A stretch of 64,000 nucleotides of DNA from CAMUQR01 sp963516005. GTDB taxonomy: Bacteria > Patescibacteriota > Saccharimonadia > Saccharimonadales > Saccharimonadaceae. Position numbers and translations under genes: made by a program. The stretch is from contig CAUPYP010000001.1 in assembly GCA_963516005.1 (NCBI GenBank), positions 124,001 to 188,000 on the forward strand. The letters run 5' to 3'. A model generated the notes under the pieces. It saw only the letters and a list, made by a program, of their open reading frames with translations, was not told the DNA's origin and made no database searches. This document shows, piece by piece, positions 25,329 through 34,085 of this stretch (position 1 is its first letter; each line of letters begins with the position of its first letter).

Positions 25329-26366
25329 ATGAAAATTTCTGATTTTGATTATCAACTCGATGAGAGTTTGATTACTGATCGTCCGCCGGTGGTGCGTGGT
25401 CAGTCAAATTTGTTGGTTTTGGATAAATCCGCACAAACTATCACTAAACGTCATTATGGCGATGTGGTGGATTATTTATCAGCGGGTGATGTTTTAGTGA
25501 TCAATGACACGAAGGTGCTAAAAGCACGACTAATCGCCCATAAGACGACTGGTGTGGAGCGAGAACTGATTGTGTTAGAGTCGCACGCTCAACACGATGA
25601 TTGGCATCATCACCGCGTGATGCACCGCGGGCGGATCCGCGCCGGTGAAGTATTGACGGTTGGTCAGTATCAGCTAGAGGTAGTTGAAGTTCTAGGTGGT
25701 GGCGTGGCTGAAGTTAAAAGCCAAGTGGATTTATTGACGATTTGTGATCAGTGCGGCACTCCGCCTCTCCCGCCCTATATGAATCGTCGAGCAGACGCCA
25801 GTGACATTGAACGCTATCAGACGATTTGGGCTAAAAATATTGGTTCGGTGGCTGCCCCGACTGCTAGTTTAAACATGACCGATGAAACACTTGATCGTTT
25901 GCGTGCAAAAGGCGTACGAGTGGTATATTTAACGCTTCACGTTGGCCTGGGGACGTTTTTACCGATTCGAACGGACGAAGTTGAGGCACACCACATGCAT
26001 CAGGAATATTTTTCAGTGCCAGCGACTACGATCATAGCAATTCGCCAGGCGAAGCGAGCCGGGCATCGAGTGGTGGGACTGGGTACGACGGTGACGCGCA
26101 CGCTGGAATACTTAGCGCCGGTGATTTTGGACGAGCAAACTCCAGCGACCGATCAAATTGGCGAAGCGGATATTTTTATTTATCCTGGCTATGAATTTAA
26201 AGTTATCAGTGGATTATTAACTAATTTTCACGCGCCTCGCTCGACGGTGCTGATGTTAGCAGGAGCATTTGCAGGTTGGGAGTTTTTGCAACGAGCTTAT
26301 GCGTATGCGCAAACCGAGCAGATGCGATTCTTGAGCTATGGCGACTCGATGTTAATTCTTACCTAA
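25329..26366 (+). CDS. queA: S-adenosylmethionine:tRNA ribosyltransferase-isomerase
   Basis: QueA transfers and rearranges the ribosyl part of SAM onto preQ1 in tRNA to give epoxyqueuosine. This 345-residue protein shows the family start MKISDFDYQLDESLI, the RPP and LLVLDK strand, VLVINDTKVLKARL, PPYMNR, the long SVAAPTASLNMT segment (the family's GSVAAPTAGLHF), LHVGLGTF, HHMHQEYF, VGLGTTVTRTLE, DIFIYPGYEF and LLTNFHAPRSTLM-like end. The upstream in-frame extension is rejected because the -10 box lies inside it. tgt, the enzyme that inserts preQ1, is encoded 1.4 kb downstream. No preQ1 synthesis genes are visible. Confidence 0.95.
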   Translation: MKISDFDYQLDESLITDRPPVVRGQSNLLVLDKSAQTITKRHYGDVVDYLSAGDVLVINDTKVLKARLIAHKTTGVERELIVLESHAQHDDWHHHRVMHRGRIRAGEVLTVGQYQLEVVEVLGGGVAEVKSQVDLLTICDQCGTPPLPPYMNRRADASDIERYQTIWAKNIGSVAAPTASLNMTDETLDRLRAKGVRVVYLTLHVGLGTFLPIRTDEVEAHHMHQEYFSVPATTIIAIRQAKRAGHRVVGLGTTVTRTLEYLAPVILDEQTPATDQIGEADIFIYPGYEFKVISGLLTNFHAPRSTVLMLAGAFAGWEFLQRAYAYAQTEQMRFLSYGDSMLILT

Positions 26367-26419
26367 AAACATCTGTTGGTGTGAGGGCGTGTGGTATAAT
26401 TTAACCATAAGGATTCAAT

Positions 26420-27394
26420 ATGGATTTAGATAAAGATTTAGCGCAAAAATTAAACGAGATGAATGCCCCGGGTCAAGAAACTGAAGCTGAGCGGGTTCTG
26501 CGTGAGTCACTAGAGCGTGGTCGACAACGCGCCGAACAAAGTCGGATGGTAGAGCCGTGGTTTGTTATCGGGATGATGACTTTTATTGTAGTGACGATGA
26601 TTGGCTTGATGCTGTTTGTGAATAATCGTCTTGCGAACAAAAAACCGGCCGGTCCAAGTTACAAAAAAACCGCCAATGTTGTCCAGGAGCCGGTCAAGGA
26701 TGATTTTAAAGTTGATTTAACCAAACGGATTTGTTTTGAGTCGGTTGATATGTGTTTGAGCTATCCGGACAATTGGAATGCTGGTTTGACCAAAAGTGGC
26801 TCTACCGAAACAATCGTTTTTAACTCGAAGGACAATCAATCGCGGTTGGGGGTGGCGGTTCAGCCGTCAGTGGCAAAAGCGTGTGATGCAACGACGAAAG
26901 CTCGGGTTTTTGAGCGTAAAACTGTGGCAATTCGTCAGCTCGGTCTAGAAAACGTCCCAGAAAAAACTAATCTATGGGCGCGGAGTTTTGTTCGCAAAAA
27001 TATCTCTGGTCAGTCTGGCGACCGAGGTCTGGAAGTCGGGCTCTATTATCCGATTTTGGCACTTGATAATATTACTCACGATGATCGGAAATATGCAGTG
27101 GTTGGCAATGATCAAATCAATGGTTGTCAAGTGCTCGAGAATGAACGCATCAAAGCTAAAAACGGTGCAATTTTTGAGGTGATAGTATCGTTGATGGATC
27201 AATTTTTTGCTAGCAATCATCAATCGCAGTCGTCCGACCAATCGCCCAGTTCAGTCCAAAGTGGTGGCAATGCAAAACCAACTTATTCCCCAGTTAGTTC
27301 AGAACAAAAAGCGCTCGATTTTCTCAAAACCGATTCGGCACGGACGATGTACGAAATCCTCGCTTCTGCTAAATCAGCTCAAGCTAAAAACTAA
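26420..27394 (+). CDS. membrane-anchored protein of unknown function
   Basis: This 324-residue protein has a charged N-terminal cytoplasmic segment (1-45), one membrane helix (about 46-68), then an extracytoplasmic domain beginning with a short Pro/Lys linker. That domain has four cysteines (RICFES, DMCLSYP, KACDAT, NGCQVL) and ends in a Ser/Gln-rich tail. The CLSYPDNW element resembles the start of the LpqN/PsbP-like surface domains seen in actinobacteria, but that is only an impression. TATAAT at 26395-26400 and an AAGGA site mark a leadered start. The surface location is inferred from topology. Confidence 0.7.
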   Translation: MDLDKDLAQKLNEMNAPGQETEAERVLRESLERGRQRAEQSRMVEPWFVIGMMTFIVVTMIGLMLFVNNRLANKKPAGPSYKKTANVVQEPVKDDFKVDLTKRICFESVDMCLSYPDNWNAGLTKSGSTETIVFNSKDNQSRLGVAVQPSVAKACDATTKARVFERKTVAIRQLGLENVPEKTNLWARSFVRKNISGQSGDRGLEVGLYYPILALDNITHDDRKYAVVGNDQINGCQVLENERIKAKNGAIFEVIVSLMDQFFASNHQSQSSDQSPSSVQSGGNAKPTYSPVSSEQKALDFLKTDSARTMYEILASAKSAQAKN

Positions 27395-27431
27395 TTTTGT
27401 TTAAAAACTAACTTTGGTACCGCAGTGGTTG

Positions 27432-27659
27432 TTATTCGCGAATCTCAAAAATCTTAAACTTCGATTTGGCGCCAAGTTTGAGCGTAACAGCAGATTTTGG
27501 CAGGTGCAATGTGGTGGCGATTAGCTCCACTGCTTCTTTGTTGGCACGCCCATCAATCGCCGGTGCTTTAGTGGCAATCAGCCACACGTCGTCTGGCGTA
27601 GCTGGCGACACGACTTTTGCTTGTTTGGCATTAGGTTTGATTTGAGCGCGGATTTTCAT
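27432..27659 (-). CDS. DUF167 / YggU-family protein
   Basis: This 75-residue protein matches the DUF167 family (COG1872, YggU): I-x-x-I-K-P-N-A-K at the start, then APAIDGRANKEAVELIA, followed by LKLGAKSKFKIFEI (the K-x-G-x-x-S-R-x-K strand). Members are small alpha/beta proteins of unknown function. It is convergent with the anchored protein gene and divergent from tgt. TACAAT (27666-27671) ends six bases before the ATG (leaderless). Confidence 0.9.
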   Translation of the reverse strand: MKIRAQIKPNAKQAKVVSPATPDDVWLIATKAPAIDGRANKEAVELIATTLHLPKSAVTLKLGAKSKFKIFEIRE

Positions 27660-27737
27660 AAAAATATTGTAGCATATAGTTCGATTATTGATAGATATGA
27701 TATAATTAACAGATTAAAAACGAAGTTATTTATTACT

Positions 27738-28940
27738 ATGAATCAATCAGCAATTAGTTTTAAAATTATCAAAAAAACTGTCAATGGTCGGGCGCGAGTT
27801 GGTGAAATTCACACTCCACATGGTGTGATTAAAACGCCAAGCTTTATGGTGGCAGCGACCAAAGCGACGGTTAAAGCTCTCACACCAGAAGTGGTGCGTG
27901 GCTTGGGTGGTCAGGCGGTACTTGCCAATACTTATCACTTAATGTTGCAACCTGGCGAAGATATCGTCGAAGCGGGTGGTGGTTTGGCTGAGTTTATGAA
28001 CTGGCATGGCCCGAGTATTACCGACTCGGGTGGATTTCAAGTCTTTTCGCTGGGAATGGCGTACGAAAAAGGTTTAGAAAATACCTTGCGCGACAAAGCA
28101 ACTCATTCTAAAAAACAACTAGCTAAAGTTGACGACGAAGGTGTGACTTTTCGGTCGCATCTCAATGGCCAAATGGTGCGCCTGACGCCAGAGCGATCAA
28201 TGGAAATCCAGCATAAAATCGGTGCTGATATTCACATGGCGTTTGATGAACTTACTTCACCTACTGCCAGTCCGGACTATGTGAAACTGGCGATGGATCG
28301 GACGCATGCTTGGGCTGAGCGCTGTTTGGAGCGTCATCAACAACTTAATCTCGAGCATCAAGCTCAAAATCGCCCACTGCAAGCTCTATTTGGAGTAGTG
28401 CAAGGTGGTCAAAATCTGGAGCTACGCCGTCAATCGGCCGAAACGCTAGGCGCGATGGACTTTGATGGCTACGGAATCGGAGGTATTTTTAAAGCTGAGG
28501 AAATTGCGCCATTTGTGGGCTTGGTTAACCAAATTTTACCTGAAGACCGCCCGCGTCACTTACTTGGTATGGGATCACAGCCGATTGATATTTTTACCGG
28601 AGTTGAGTATGGTATTGACACCTTCGATTGTGTGGCGCCGACTCGTCAGGCGCGGAACGGTTCGCTCTATACTACGCGCGGGCGTATCAATATTAAAAAC
28701 GCCAAGTATAAAAACGACTTTTCACCTCTTGATCCAGAACTAAACTATGAGGTGTCGCAACAATACACCAAGGCTTATTTGCATCATTTATTTAAGGCGA
28801 ATGAAATCCTGGCTTCGACCATTGCTAGCGCGCACAATGAGTTTTTTGTGGTTAATCTGACTGATCAGATTCGCCAAGCACTCCTGGATGATAATTACGA
28901 GCAATTTAAGGCTGATTTTTTTGCCAAATATAATAATTAA
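27738..28940 (+). CDS. tgt: tRNA-guanine transglycosylase without zinc cysteines
   Basis: TGT exchanges the wobble guanine in tRNAs with GUN anticodons for preQ1. The 400-residue TIM barrel shows LANTYHL, TDSGGFQVFSL (general acid/base Asp96), FDE (Asp170), GVVQGG, YGIGGI and IDTFDCVAPTRQAR with the nucleophile region. Two features are odd. The zinc site (normally CxCxxC and His) reads LNYEVSQQYTKAYLHH at 335-350, with all three cysteines gone and the histidines kept. An insertion of about 15 residues (112-130) lies before GVTFRSHLNG. The ATG at 27738 matches the family start; the upstream extension is rejected. It functions with queA nearby. Confidence 0.94.
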   Translation: MNQSAISFKIIKKTVNGRARVGEIHTPHGVIKTPSFMVAATKATVKALTPEVVRGLGGQAVLANTYHLMLQPGEDIVEAGGGLAEFMNWHGPSITDSGGFQVFSLGMAYEKGLENTLRDKATHSKKQLAKVDDEGVTFRSHLNGQMVRLTPERSMEIQHKIGADIHMAFDELTSPTASPDYVKLAMDRTHAWAERCLERHQQLNLEHQAQNRPLQALFGVVQGGQNLELRRQSAETLGAMDFDGYGIGGIFKAEEIAPFVGLVNQILPEDRPRHLLGMGSQPIDIFTGVEYGIDTFDCVAPTRQARNGSLYTTRGRINIKNAKYKNDFSPLDPELNYEVSQQYTKAYLHHLFKANEILASTIASAHNEFFVVNLTDQIRQALLDDNYEQFKADFFAKYNN

Positions 28941-28958
28941 TCAGTAATTAATCTGTTC

Positions 28959-28993
28959 AAAAAGCGCCTGTTCGAAAATTGCAGGCGCTTTTT
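28959..28993. terminator. bidirectional terminator between tgt and an anchored protein gene
   Basis: AAAAAGCGCCTG (28959-28970) and CAGGCGCTTTTT (28982-28993) form a perfect 12-bp hairpin with an 11-base loop and a U-run in both directions. Confidence 0.93.
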
Positions 28994-29005
28994 ATAATCA
29001 ACTAG

Positions 29006-29611
29006 TTATTCTTTTTTGGCGGTTTTGTCAGCTTCAAGCGATTTGAAAAAAGCGTCAACTTCTTTGCGCGAGTCGTCATAAAGCTTAGTCGCCTTAGGGT
29101 CTTTTAATAAATCAACCCGCAGGGGTTTGACAATATTAAAACGATAATCGCCGATGGTGATTGGAAATGCCTTCCAAAGAGTTGGATTATCAATGCGGTT
29201 TTTGCTGACGCGGTTGATAATTGCTACATACCCGAGGGTGTGCTCGTCGTTTTCGGCGTATTTGCGTTCTTTGTTATTAACAGTGGTCAGTAATTGGCGT
29301 AATTTGTTGGAATAAACCCAAATCGATTCGCCGTCGAGTAATTGGCCTTTGACACCGACGCCTAATTCCCCGCCTAATCCGTTTTTAAAATCATACAATA
29401 AATCTTGGTTATTGAGCTGACCAATAATTTTCCACTGGCCGATTTTATAGTTGGATTCGGGTTTGTTAATCTGAGGTGTTTCGACCTTTTGGACAGTTTC
29501 GACTTTTGGTTTGGGTTGAAGTTTTTTTACGGTGATAAAAATCAAAGCACCTGATAGCGCGATAATATTGACGATAAGAATGGCAGTGATTTGTTTGATG
29601 TTTTTACTCAT
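29006..29611 (-). CDS. single-pass membrane protein of unknown function
   Basis: This 201-residue protein has an N-terminal membrane helix (about 8-28), a Lys/Pro/Gln/Val linker (30-52) and an outer domain of about 140 residues starting at YKIGQWKIIGQL, with many Lys and Asp and no cysteine. The motif DEHTLGYVAIINRV is followed by an FPITIGDYRFNIV strand. I do not recognise it. It starts two bases after the stop of a 36-residue membrane peptide gene, so the two are cotranscribed, and it ends at the terminator shared with tgt. Confidence 0.7.
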   Translation of the reverse strand: MSKNIKQITAILIVNIIALSGALIFITVKKLQPKPKVETVQKVETPQINKPESNYKIGQWKIIGQLNNQDLLYDFKNGLGGELGVGVKGQLLDGESIWVYSNKLRQLLTTVNNKERKYAENDEHTLGYVAIINRVSKNRIDNPTLWKAFPITIGDYRFNIVKPLRVDLLKDPKATKLYDDSRKEVDAFFKSLEADKTAKKE

Positions 29612-29613
29612 AT

Positions 29614-29724
29614 TTAAACCTGATATAAAGTCACAAAAAATAAACTGACAATTAAACAGATGATAATCGTGATCAACACGGTCATAATGCTAAATTCGAT
29701 GCTGACTTTTGGAACTTTTTTCAT
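29614..29724 (-). CDS. 36-residue single-helix membrane peptide
   Basis: The frame runs from ATG 29724 to TAA and encodes a basic start (MKKVPKVS), then one long hydrophobic helix (IMTVLITIIICLIVSLFFV) and a short end. It is too regular a membrane segment to be chance in an otherwise empty gap. It is directly followed (two bases) by the next membrane protein gene. It resembles other tiny membrane peptides only in general layout; the function is unknown. Confidence 0.6.
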   Translation of the reverse strand: MKKVPKVSIEFSIMTVLITIIICLIVSLFFVTLYQV

Positions 29725-29815
29725 AAAAACAATTATTATGGTTATATTTTAACATATTATCGATTATTTGTTATAATGTTTTTAGCATAATAGTTGATAA
29801 ACAACGGGAGAAAAA

Positions 29816-30883
29816 ATGAACACTCGAATTCAAGTCGATAATACCACCATTGCGCGATTTTGGTTGATTTTGCTAGCGATTATTGGTAGCTTAGTGATGA
29901 TTTATTGGGCGCGAAAGGCCCTACTAATGATTGCGGTGGCGGCTTTTTTGGCGGTATCACTCAATCCGCTCGTATCCTCTCTGTCAAAAAAAGTCTTCAA
30001 AAATAATCGTCCATTCGCAACGGCGGTGGCGTTTATCGGGATTTTGTTGACCTTTGTGGGATTTGGATTTTTAGTCGCACCGTCGTTAATCAGTCAGGTC
30101 AAAAGCTTCGCTGAAACTGCCCCGGCAACCATTGCACACTCAGTGCAAGCATTGCGTGATAACGAAACCGTCCAAAAACTCAACCTCACTCCATCAGTTG
30201 ATGAGGCGGTCAAGTTTATCGAAACCAATAAGCAAAAATGGACAGCGCAGGCTGGCTCGATTATGTTTAACGGTGTAAACTCAATCGTTGGATTCGTCTT
30301 CTCGGGCGTGATTGTGTTAACTTTGACGGTGTTAATGCTATTAGATGCGCCGACGATTATGCAGTCGTTCTGGCGGTTGTATAGCGACCGAAAAATTATG
30401 GAACGCCACAAAATCATCGCCGAAAAAATGGCTGGCACGATTACTGGTTTCGTCGGTGGGCAGCTGATTCAGGTGACAATTAACGGTATTTGTGCTGGTG
30501 TTGTAGTGTTTATTTTAAGCCTGATTTTTGATACGCCGACTAACTTAATTCTACCGGTTGGTTTACTGGTCAGCTTAATGGGTCTAATTCCGCTGGTTGG
30601 AACAACGATTGGCGGTATTTTGGGGGCGTTATTGATTACTTTTTCGAACCCAACTGCTGGTTTGATTTTTATGATTTACTTCGTGATTTATCAACAGATT
30701 GAAAATAATATCATTGCTCCGTATATTCAATCACGAGCGCTTAATCTCAGTAGCTTGCTGGTGTTAATTGCGGTGACAGTCGGTATTTATTTGTTTGGTA
30801 TTTTAGGTGGTATCATTTCGATTCCGCTAGCCGCTTGTATTAAGATTCTGATTGAAGAAAATGTCTATTTAGCAAAAGTTTAA
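29816..30883 (+). CDS. AI-2E family transporter / PerM-like membrane protein
   Basis: This 355-residue protein has eight predicted membrane helices and the COG0628 (UPF0118) pattern: an N-terminal helix pair with ALLMIAVAAFLAVSLNPL, a helical extracytoplasmic region (about 90-150), then GGQLIQVTINGI, LIPLVGTTIGGILGAL and YQQIENNIIAPYIQSRAL, the most conserved element. Family members include the E. coli TqsA (AI-2 export) and sodium/proton antiporters; the substrate here cannot be assigned. TATAAT at 29772-29777 and a GGGAG ribosome site show a leadered mRNA, unlike many neighbours. Confidence 0.92.
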   Translation: MNTRIQVDNTTIARFWLILLAIIGSLVMIYWARKALLMIAVAAFLAVSLNPLVSSLSKKVFKNNRPFATAVAFIGILLTFVGFGFLVAPSLISQVKSFAETAPATIAHSVQALRDNETVQKLNLTPSVDEAVKFIETNKQKWTAQAGSIMFNGVNSIVGFVFSGVIVLTLTVLMLLDAPTIMQSFWRLYSDRKIMERHKIIAEKMAGTITGFVGGQLIQVTINGICAGVVVFILSLIFDTPTNLILPVGLLVSLMGLIPLVGTTIGGILGALLITFSNPTAGLIFMIYFVIYQQIENNIIAPYIQSRALNLSSLLVLIAVTVGIYLFGILGGIISIPLAACIKILIEENVYLAKV

Positions 30884-30884
30884 A

Positions 30885-32339
30885 TCACTTAACACGACGC
30901 CACAGTGGCTGGTTTTTAGTATCTAAAATCTCAATTCCCTGCTCAAGCAGTTCGGCGCGAATTGTGTCGGCTCGCTCGAAATTACGATTGTCTTTAGCAA
31001 ATTTACGCTCAATAATTAAACGCTTTAAGTCCTCATCAATATCTGGCGTGCTAGCAATTAAATCAAAGCCTAATAAATCATCAATTTGTTGAATAAAATC
31101 AACCAGCGACTGACGATGAATATTGCGAAAATCAGTCGTCGGTGAACGTAAAATCTGCCAAGCTTCGTCAATGGTTGCCATAATCTGTGGGGTATTAAGA
31201 TTATCATTGGCGAGTTCTAGAATATGACGCTTGACTGCTAGAAAATTGATAGTTTTGTCGTGATCTTGGGCGATATCATCATAAATCTGATGGCGAAACG
31301 ATGCCACCTCGCGCCAACTAGCTAAGCGGTTTTTGGCGGATTCGAGTGCCTCAAATGAGAAATTACCTTCTTTTTGGTAATGGCCCTGCAGAATGAGCAT
31401 TTTTAGATCCATCGCCGTGAAGCCACGCTCCTCGAGGTCAGCTAGCGTGTAGCCATTGCCGAGGCTTTTAGAGATTTTTGTGCCATCAGATTTGAGATGA
31501 TTGTTATGAATCCAAAAAGTCGCCATTGGCTTGCCAGTGACTGATTCAGTCTGGGCAATTTCGTTGGTGTGATGAACTGGAATATGATCGATTCCACCAG
31601 TGTGAATATCGATTTGCTCACCTAGAGTATTCAAAATAATCGCGCTACACTCCAAATGCCAACCTGGGAAACCCATCACCTCGCCCGCCTCAGGATTATC
31701 TAATAAATCCACTGGCGTTGGCCATTCCATATCACGTTTAGCTTCGCCGATTGGTGAAAATTTCCACAGAGCGAAGTCGGTAATCTGTCGTTTTTGAAGA
31801 TTTAACTCAATGCGTGCTCCAGCTTGTAAAGCGTTCAGATTGAGTTGTGCTAAATGCCCGTAATCTTTAACTAAACTAGTATCTAAATAAATCCCATCAT
31901 TAATCTGATAAGTCAGACCGGCTTGCTTCAGTCGACGCACTAACTCTAGTTGTTCGTTGATAAAATCAGTCGCCTTGGCAAACTGCAATGGTCGGATCAA
32001 ATTAAGCTGATCAAACCCTGCTAGAAACGCCTGACTGTATTGCTCGGCAATATCCCAGGCGGTCAAACCTTGCTCGCGCGCTTTTTTAACCAATTTATCC
32101 TCGCCTTCATCGGCATCCGAAGTTAAATGTCCAACATCAGTCAGATTAATCACTCTCTTGGGTTTATAACCGTCTAAAATCAGCGCTCGCACTAGCACGT
32201 CCCAATAAATATAAGCCGCCCAGTTGCCAATATGCAGATAATTATAAACCGTCGGCCCACAACTATAAATCTTCACGGTTGGTGGATTTAATGGTTGTAA
32301 TTCTTCAATTTGGCGCGATAGGGTGTTGTAGAGTTTCAT
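30885..32339 (-). CDS. cysS: cysteinyl-tRNA synthetase
   Basis: This class I synthetase of 484 aa charges tRNA-Cys. It has YSCGPTVYNYLHIGN (HIGH-like motif HIGN, zinc ligand Cys27), GFPGWHLECSAI (second zinc Cys), HTGGIDHIPVHHTNEIAQ (His and Glu ligands) and KISKSLGN (KMSKS loop). The zinc site is intact here, in contrast to several other proteins of the window. The anticodon domain is present at the C-terminus (IIERKFAKDNRNFERAD). TAAAAT (32346-32351) ends six bases before the ATG, so it is probably leaderless. It is convergent with the AI-2E-type gene, with one base between them. Confidence 0.97.
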   Translation of the reverse strand: MKLYNTLSRQIEELQPLNPPTVKIYSCGPTVYNYLHIGNWAAYIYWDVLVRALILDGYKPKRVINLTDVGHLTSDADEGEDKLVKKAREQGLTAWDIAEQYSQAFLAGFDQLNLIRPLQFAKATDFINEQLELVRRLKQAGLTYQINDGIYLDTSLVKDYGHLAQLNLNALQAGARIELNLQKRQITDFALWKFSPIGEAKRDMEWPTPVDLLDNPEAGEVMGFPGWHLECSAIILNTLGEQIDIHTGGIDHIPVHHTNEIAQTESVTGKPMATFWIHNNHLKSDGTKISKSLGNGYTLADLEERGFTAMDLKMLILQGHYQKEGNFSFEALESAKNRLASWREVASFRHQIYDDIAQDHDKTINFLAVKRHILELANDNLNTPQIMATIDEAWQILRSPTTDFRNIHRQSLVDFIQQIDDLLGFDLIASTPDIDEDLKRLIIERKFAKDNRNFERADTIRAELLEQGIEILDTKNQPLWRRVK

Positions 32340-32376
32340 AGGTATATTTTAGCACATTACCCGTATCTAATCATAC

Positions 32377-32889
32377 TTATTGTTTGATGGTTTCGTACTT
32401 AGCAATACCTATGAGCGCTGGGCTATCATATTTTTGATAAATTGGCTTAAGGATCCGGATGTTATTCTCGTCTATCTGACCATCGAGAATTTTTGATAAT
32501 TCTTGTTTACTTATGGTAAGTTCTAGAGTTTTTTCCTCGCCAGCTCTTAATTCGATTTTTTTATCAACTGTATCTTTCGTTAATACGAAAGTTTCGTGGT
32601 CGCCAATTTGGAGCTGATTCGATAGAAAAACGCTATTTTTGGAGTCGTTTTGAATAGTATAAGTGATCTTTTGGCTGCTAATTTTGACATTACTAATTTT
32701 AATGTCGTTTAAAAATTGCTTCTTTTTCACTAATTCACTAAACTGGATGCCATTATCTAAAAAACGTTCGATATCGTCTCGCGGGGGTTGGTGCTTACTG
32801 GATGGCTGCTGGCTTTGCCAGTGCTTAACACTCAATACTGCACCGGCTATCAGCAGAATTGCTATTAGAATGATTCGTCTTTTATTCAT
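32377..32889 (-). CDS. last gene of the ABC operon: anchored protein
   Basis: This 170-residue protein has an N-terminal membrane helix (about 5-22, IILIAILLIAGAVLSV) and an outer domain that looks like an immunoglobulin or FixG-type beta sandwich: NVKISSQKITYTIQNDS, FVLTKDTV and LRAGEEKTLELTIS. The start at 32889 has GGAGAAGG upstream and overlaps the stop of the previous gene by eight bases; a longer start inside that gene is less likely. Part of the five-gene ABC operon; it could present a substrate-binding or sealing domain outside. The family is unknown. Confidence 0.65.
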   Translation of the reverse strand: MNKRRIILIAILLIAGAVLSVKHWQSQQPSSKHQPPRDDIERFLDNGIQFSELVKKKQFLNDIKISNVKISSQKITYTIQNDSKNSVFLSNQLQIGDHETFVLTKDTVDKKIELRAGEEKTLELTISKQELSKILDGQIDENNIRILKPIYQKYDSPALIGIAKYETIKQ

Positions 32890-33460
32890 TTCCTTCTCCA
32901 ATCTTAATATAACCAATCACGGTTCGCTTCTCGTCATTTTTGTAAATTAGGCGGTAAGCTTTGAAATTATCTCTACTCAATTTAGTTCTGACGACTGAGT
33001 AAATGATCATCTCTAGATTAATTTCTTCGCTTGGTTTGAGGATTTTGTAAGCTTGATTAAAGTCATAGAACAGTAGTTCAGTGCCGGATCCGTTGGTGTT
33101 ATGAGTGTCAATTACATTTGATAATTCTGGCGTGATTAGAATTTCATGATCATAATTGTTTTTCAGAGTATATTTTGCCCTAGTATATTGACTATTAAGC
33201 TGATAGTTCTTAATCTCGATTTTGTCGGCTTTTTGCTTGTTTTTGTAAAAACGATAATAAGAATCAGCGGGTAAGGCAAAATCTGGATTTGATTTAAACA
33301 ATTCTTGCTGGTTATTTCGAATTTCGGACACGATTTGACTAATTTTCTGTTGATCTTTATCATATTTTATTAAAAAGGAGTTTCTGATAGCAGCTGTAGT
33401 AAAGATGATGGTTGCAATTCCCACTACCATTACCCAGTCCTTGCGAAGTAAGTCTTTCAT
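32882..33460 (-). CDS. anchored protein of the ABC operon, related to the following gene
   Basis: This 192-residue protein has a short basic N-terminus, one membrane helix (about 11-27) and an outer domain with the same strand pattern as the gene downstream: QYTRAKYTLKNNYDHEILI, then a Ser/Gly loop and LKPSEEINLEMIIYSV, close in layout to the LRAGEEKTLELTI strand of its neighbour. The two may be duplicates. It starts one base after the stop of the ATPase gene. Confidence 0.65.
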   Translation of the reverse strand: MKDLLRKDWVMVVGIATIIFTTAAIRNSFLIKYDKDQQKISQIVSEIRNNQQELFKSNPDFALPADSYYRFYKNKQKADKIEIKNYQLNSQYTRAKYTLKNNYDHEILITPELSNVIDTHNTNGSGTELLFYDFNQAYKILKPSEEINLEMIIYSVVRTKLSRDNFKAYRLIYKNDEKRTVIGYIKIGEGNE

Positions 33461-33461
33461 T

Positions 33462-34085
33462 TTAAACGATTTTCCCTTCTCTGATTTCTAATACCGCATC
33501 GCAGCTGTTGAGAATATTATCATTAATGTGCGTGATAAAAATTACTAACTTGCCTTCATCGCGTTTTTTAATTAAGAATTTTTGAACTTTAGCAACAGTA
33601 TCTTTATCGAGTGCATTAAACGGTTCGTCTAGGATATAAGTGCTTGGTTGATGCATAAAAGCTTGGATTAGACCAGCCTTCTGTTTGGTGCCGAGGGAAA
33701 GATTTTTGAACTTCTCATTTTTATACTCTTCAATCCCGAAGAATTTATACCAATAATCAAGGTCGATCGAATCCGGTTGGTTGCTCATTTTGCGTAAGTA
33801 TTCTAGGTTTTCTTGTAAGGTAAAGTCATTGACTAAAACTGGATTTTCGATCACAATACCAGCATCTTCGATATAATTGTTATTTTTACGAATTTCTTTA
33901 CCGTTTTGTAGAACTTGACCAGAAGTATATTTAATATATCCAGCGAGACTTTTTAAGATTAAGGTTTTGCCGGAGCCATTAGAGCTGGTAATACCGTACA
34001 TTTTACCGTCTTCAAACTTGTAATTAATGTCCTTAAGGACAGTTTTTGTACCATATTTTTTCAAACCATTATGAATTTCAATCAC
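33462..34085 (-). CDS. ABC transporter ATPase
   Basis: This compact ATPase of 207 aa has Walker A TSSNGSGKT near residue 36, a Q-loop region at VIENPVL, the signature LSLGTKQKAG, Walker B TYILDEPFNALD and the H-loop FITHINDN. It lies one base from each neighbour (permease-like gene upstream, anchored protein gene downstream). Short ABC ATPases next to several small membrane proteins are typical of peptide export or self-immunity systems, but the substrate is unknown. Confidence 0.9.
   Translation of the reverse strand: MIEIHNGLKKYGTKTVLKDINYKFEDGKMYGITSSNGSGKTLILKSLAGYIKYTSGQVLQNGKEIRKNNNYIEDAGIVIENPVLVNDFTLQENLEYLRKMSNQPDSIDLDYWYKFFGIEEYKNEKFKNLSLGTKQKAGLIQAFMHQPSTYILDEPFNALDKDTVAKVQKFLIKKRDEGKLVIFITHINDNILNSCDAVLEIREGKIV

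Noticed and set aside
27621..27737. In-frame extension of tgt to 27621
   Set aside because: It runs through the divergent DUF167 gene start and its promoter; the family starts at the ATG at 27738.
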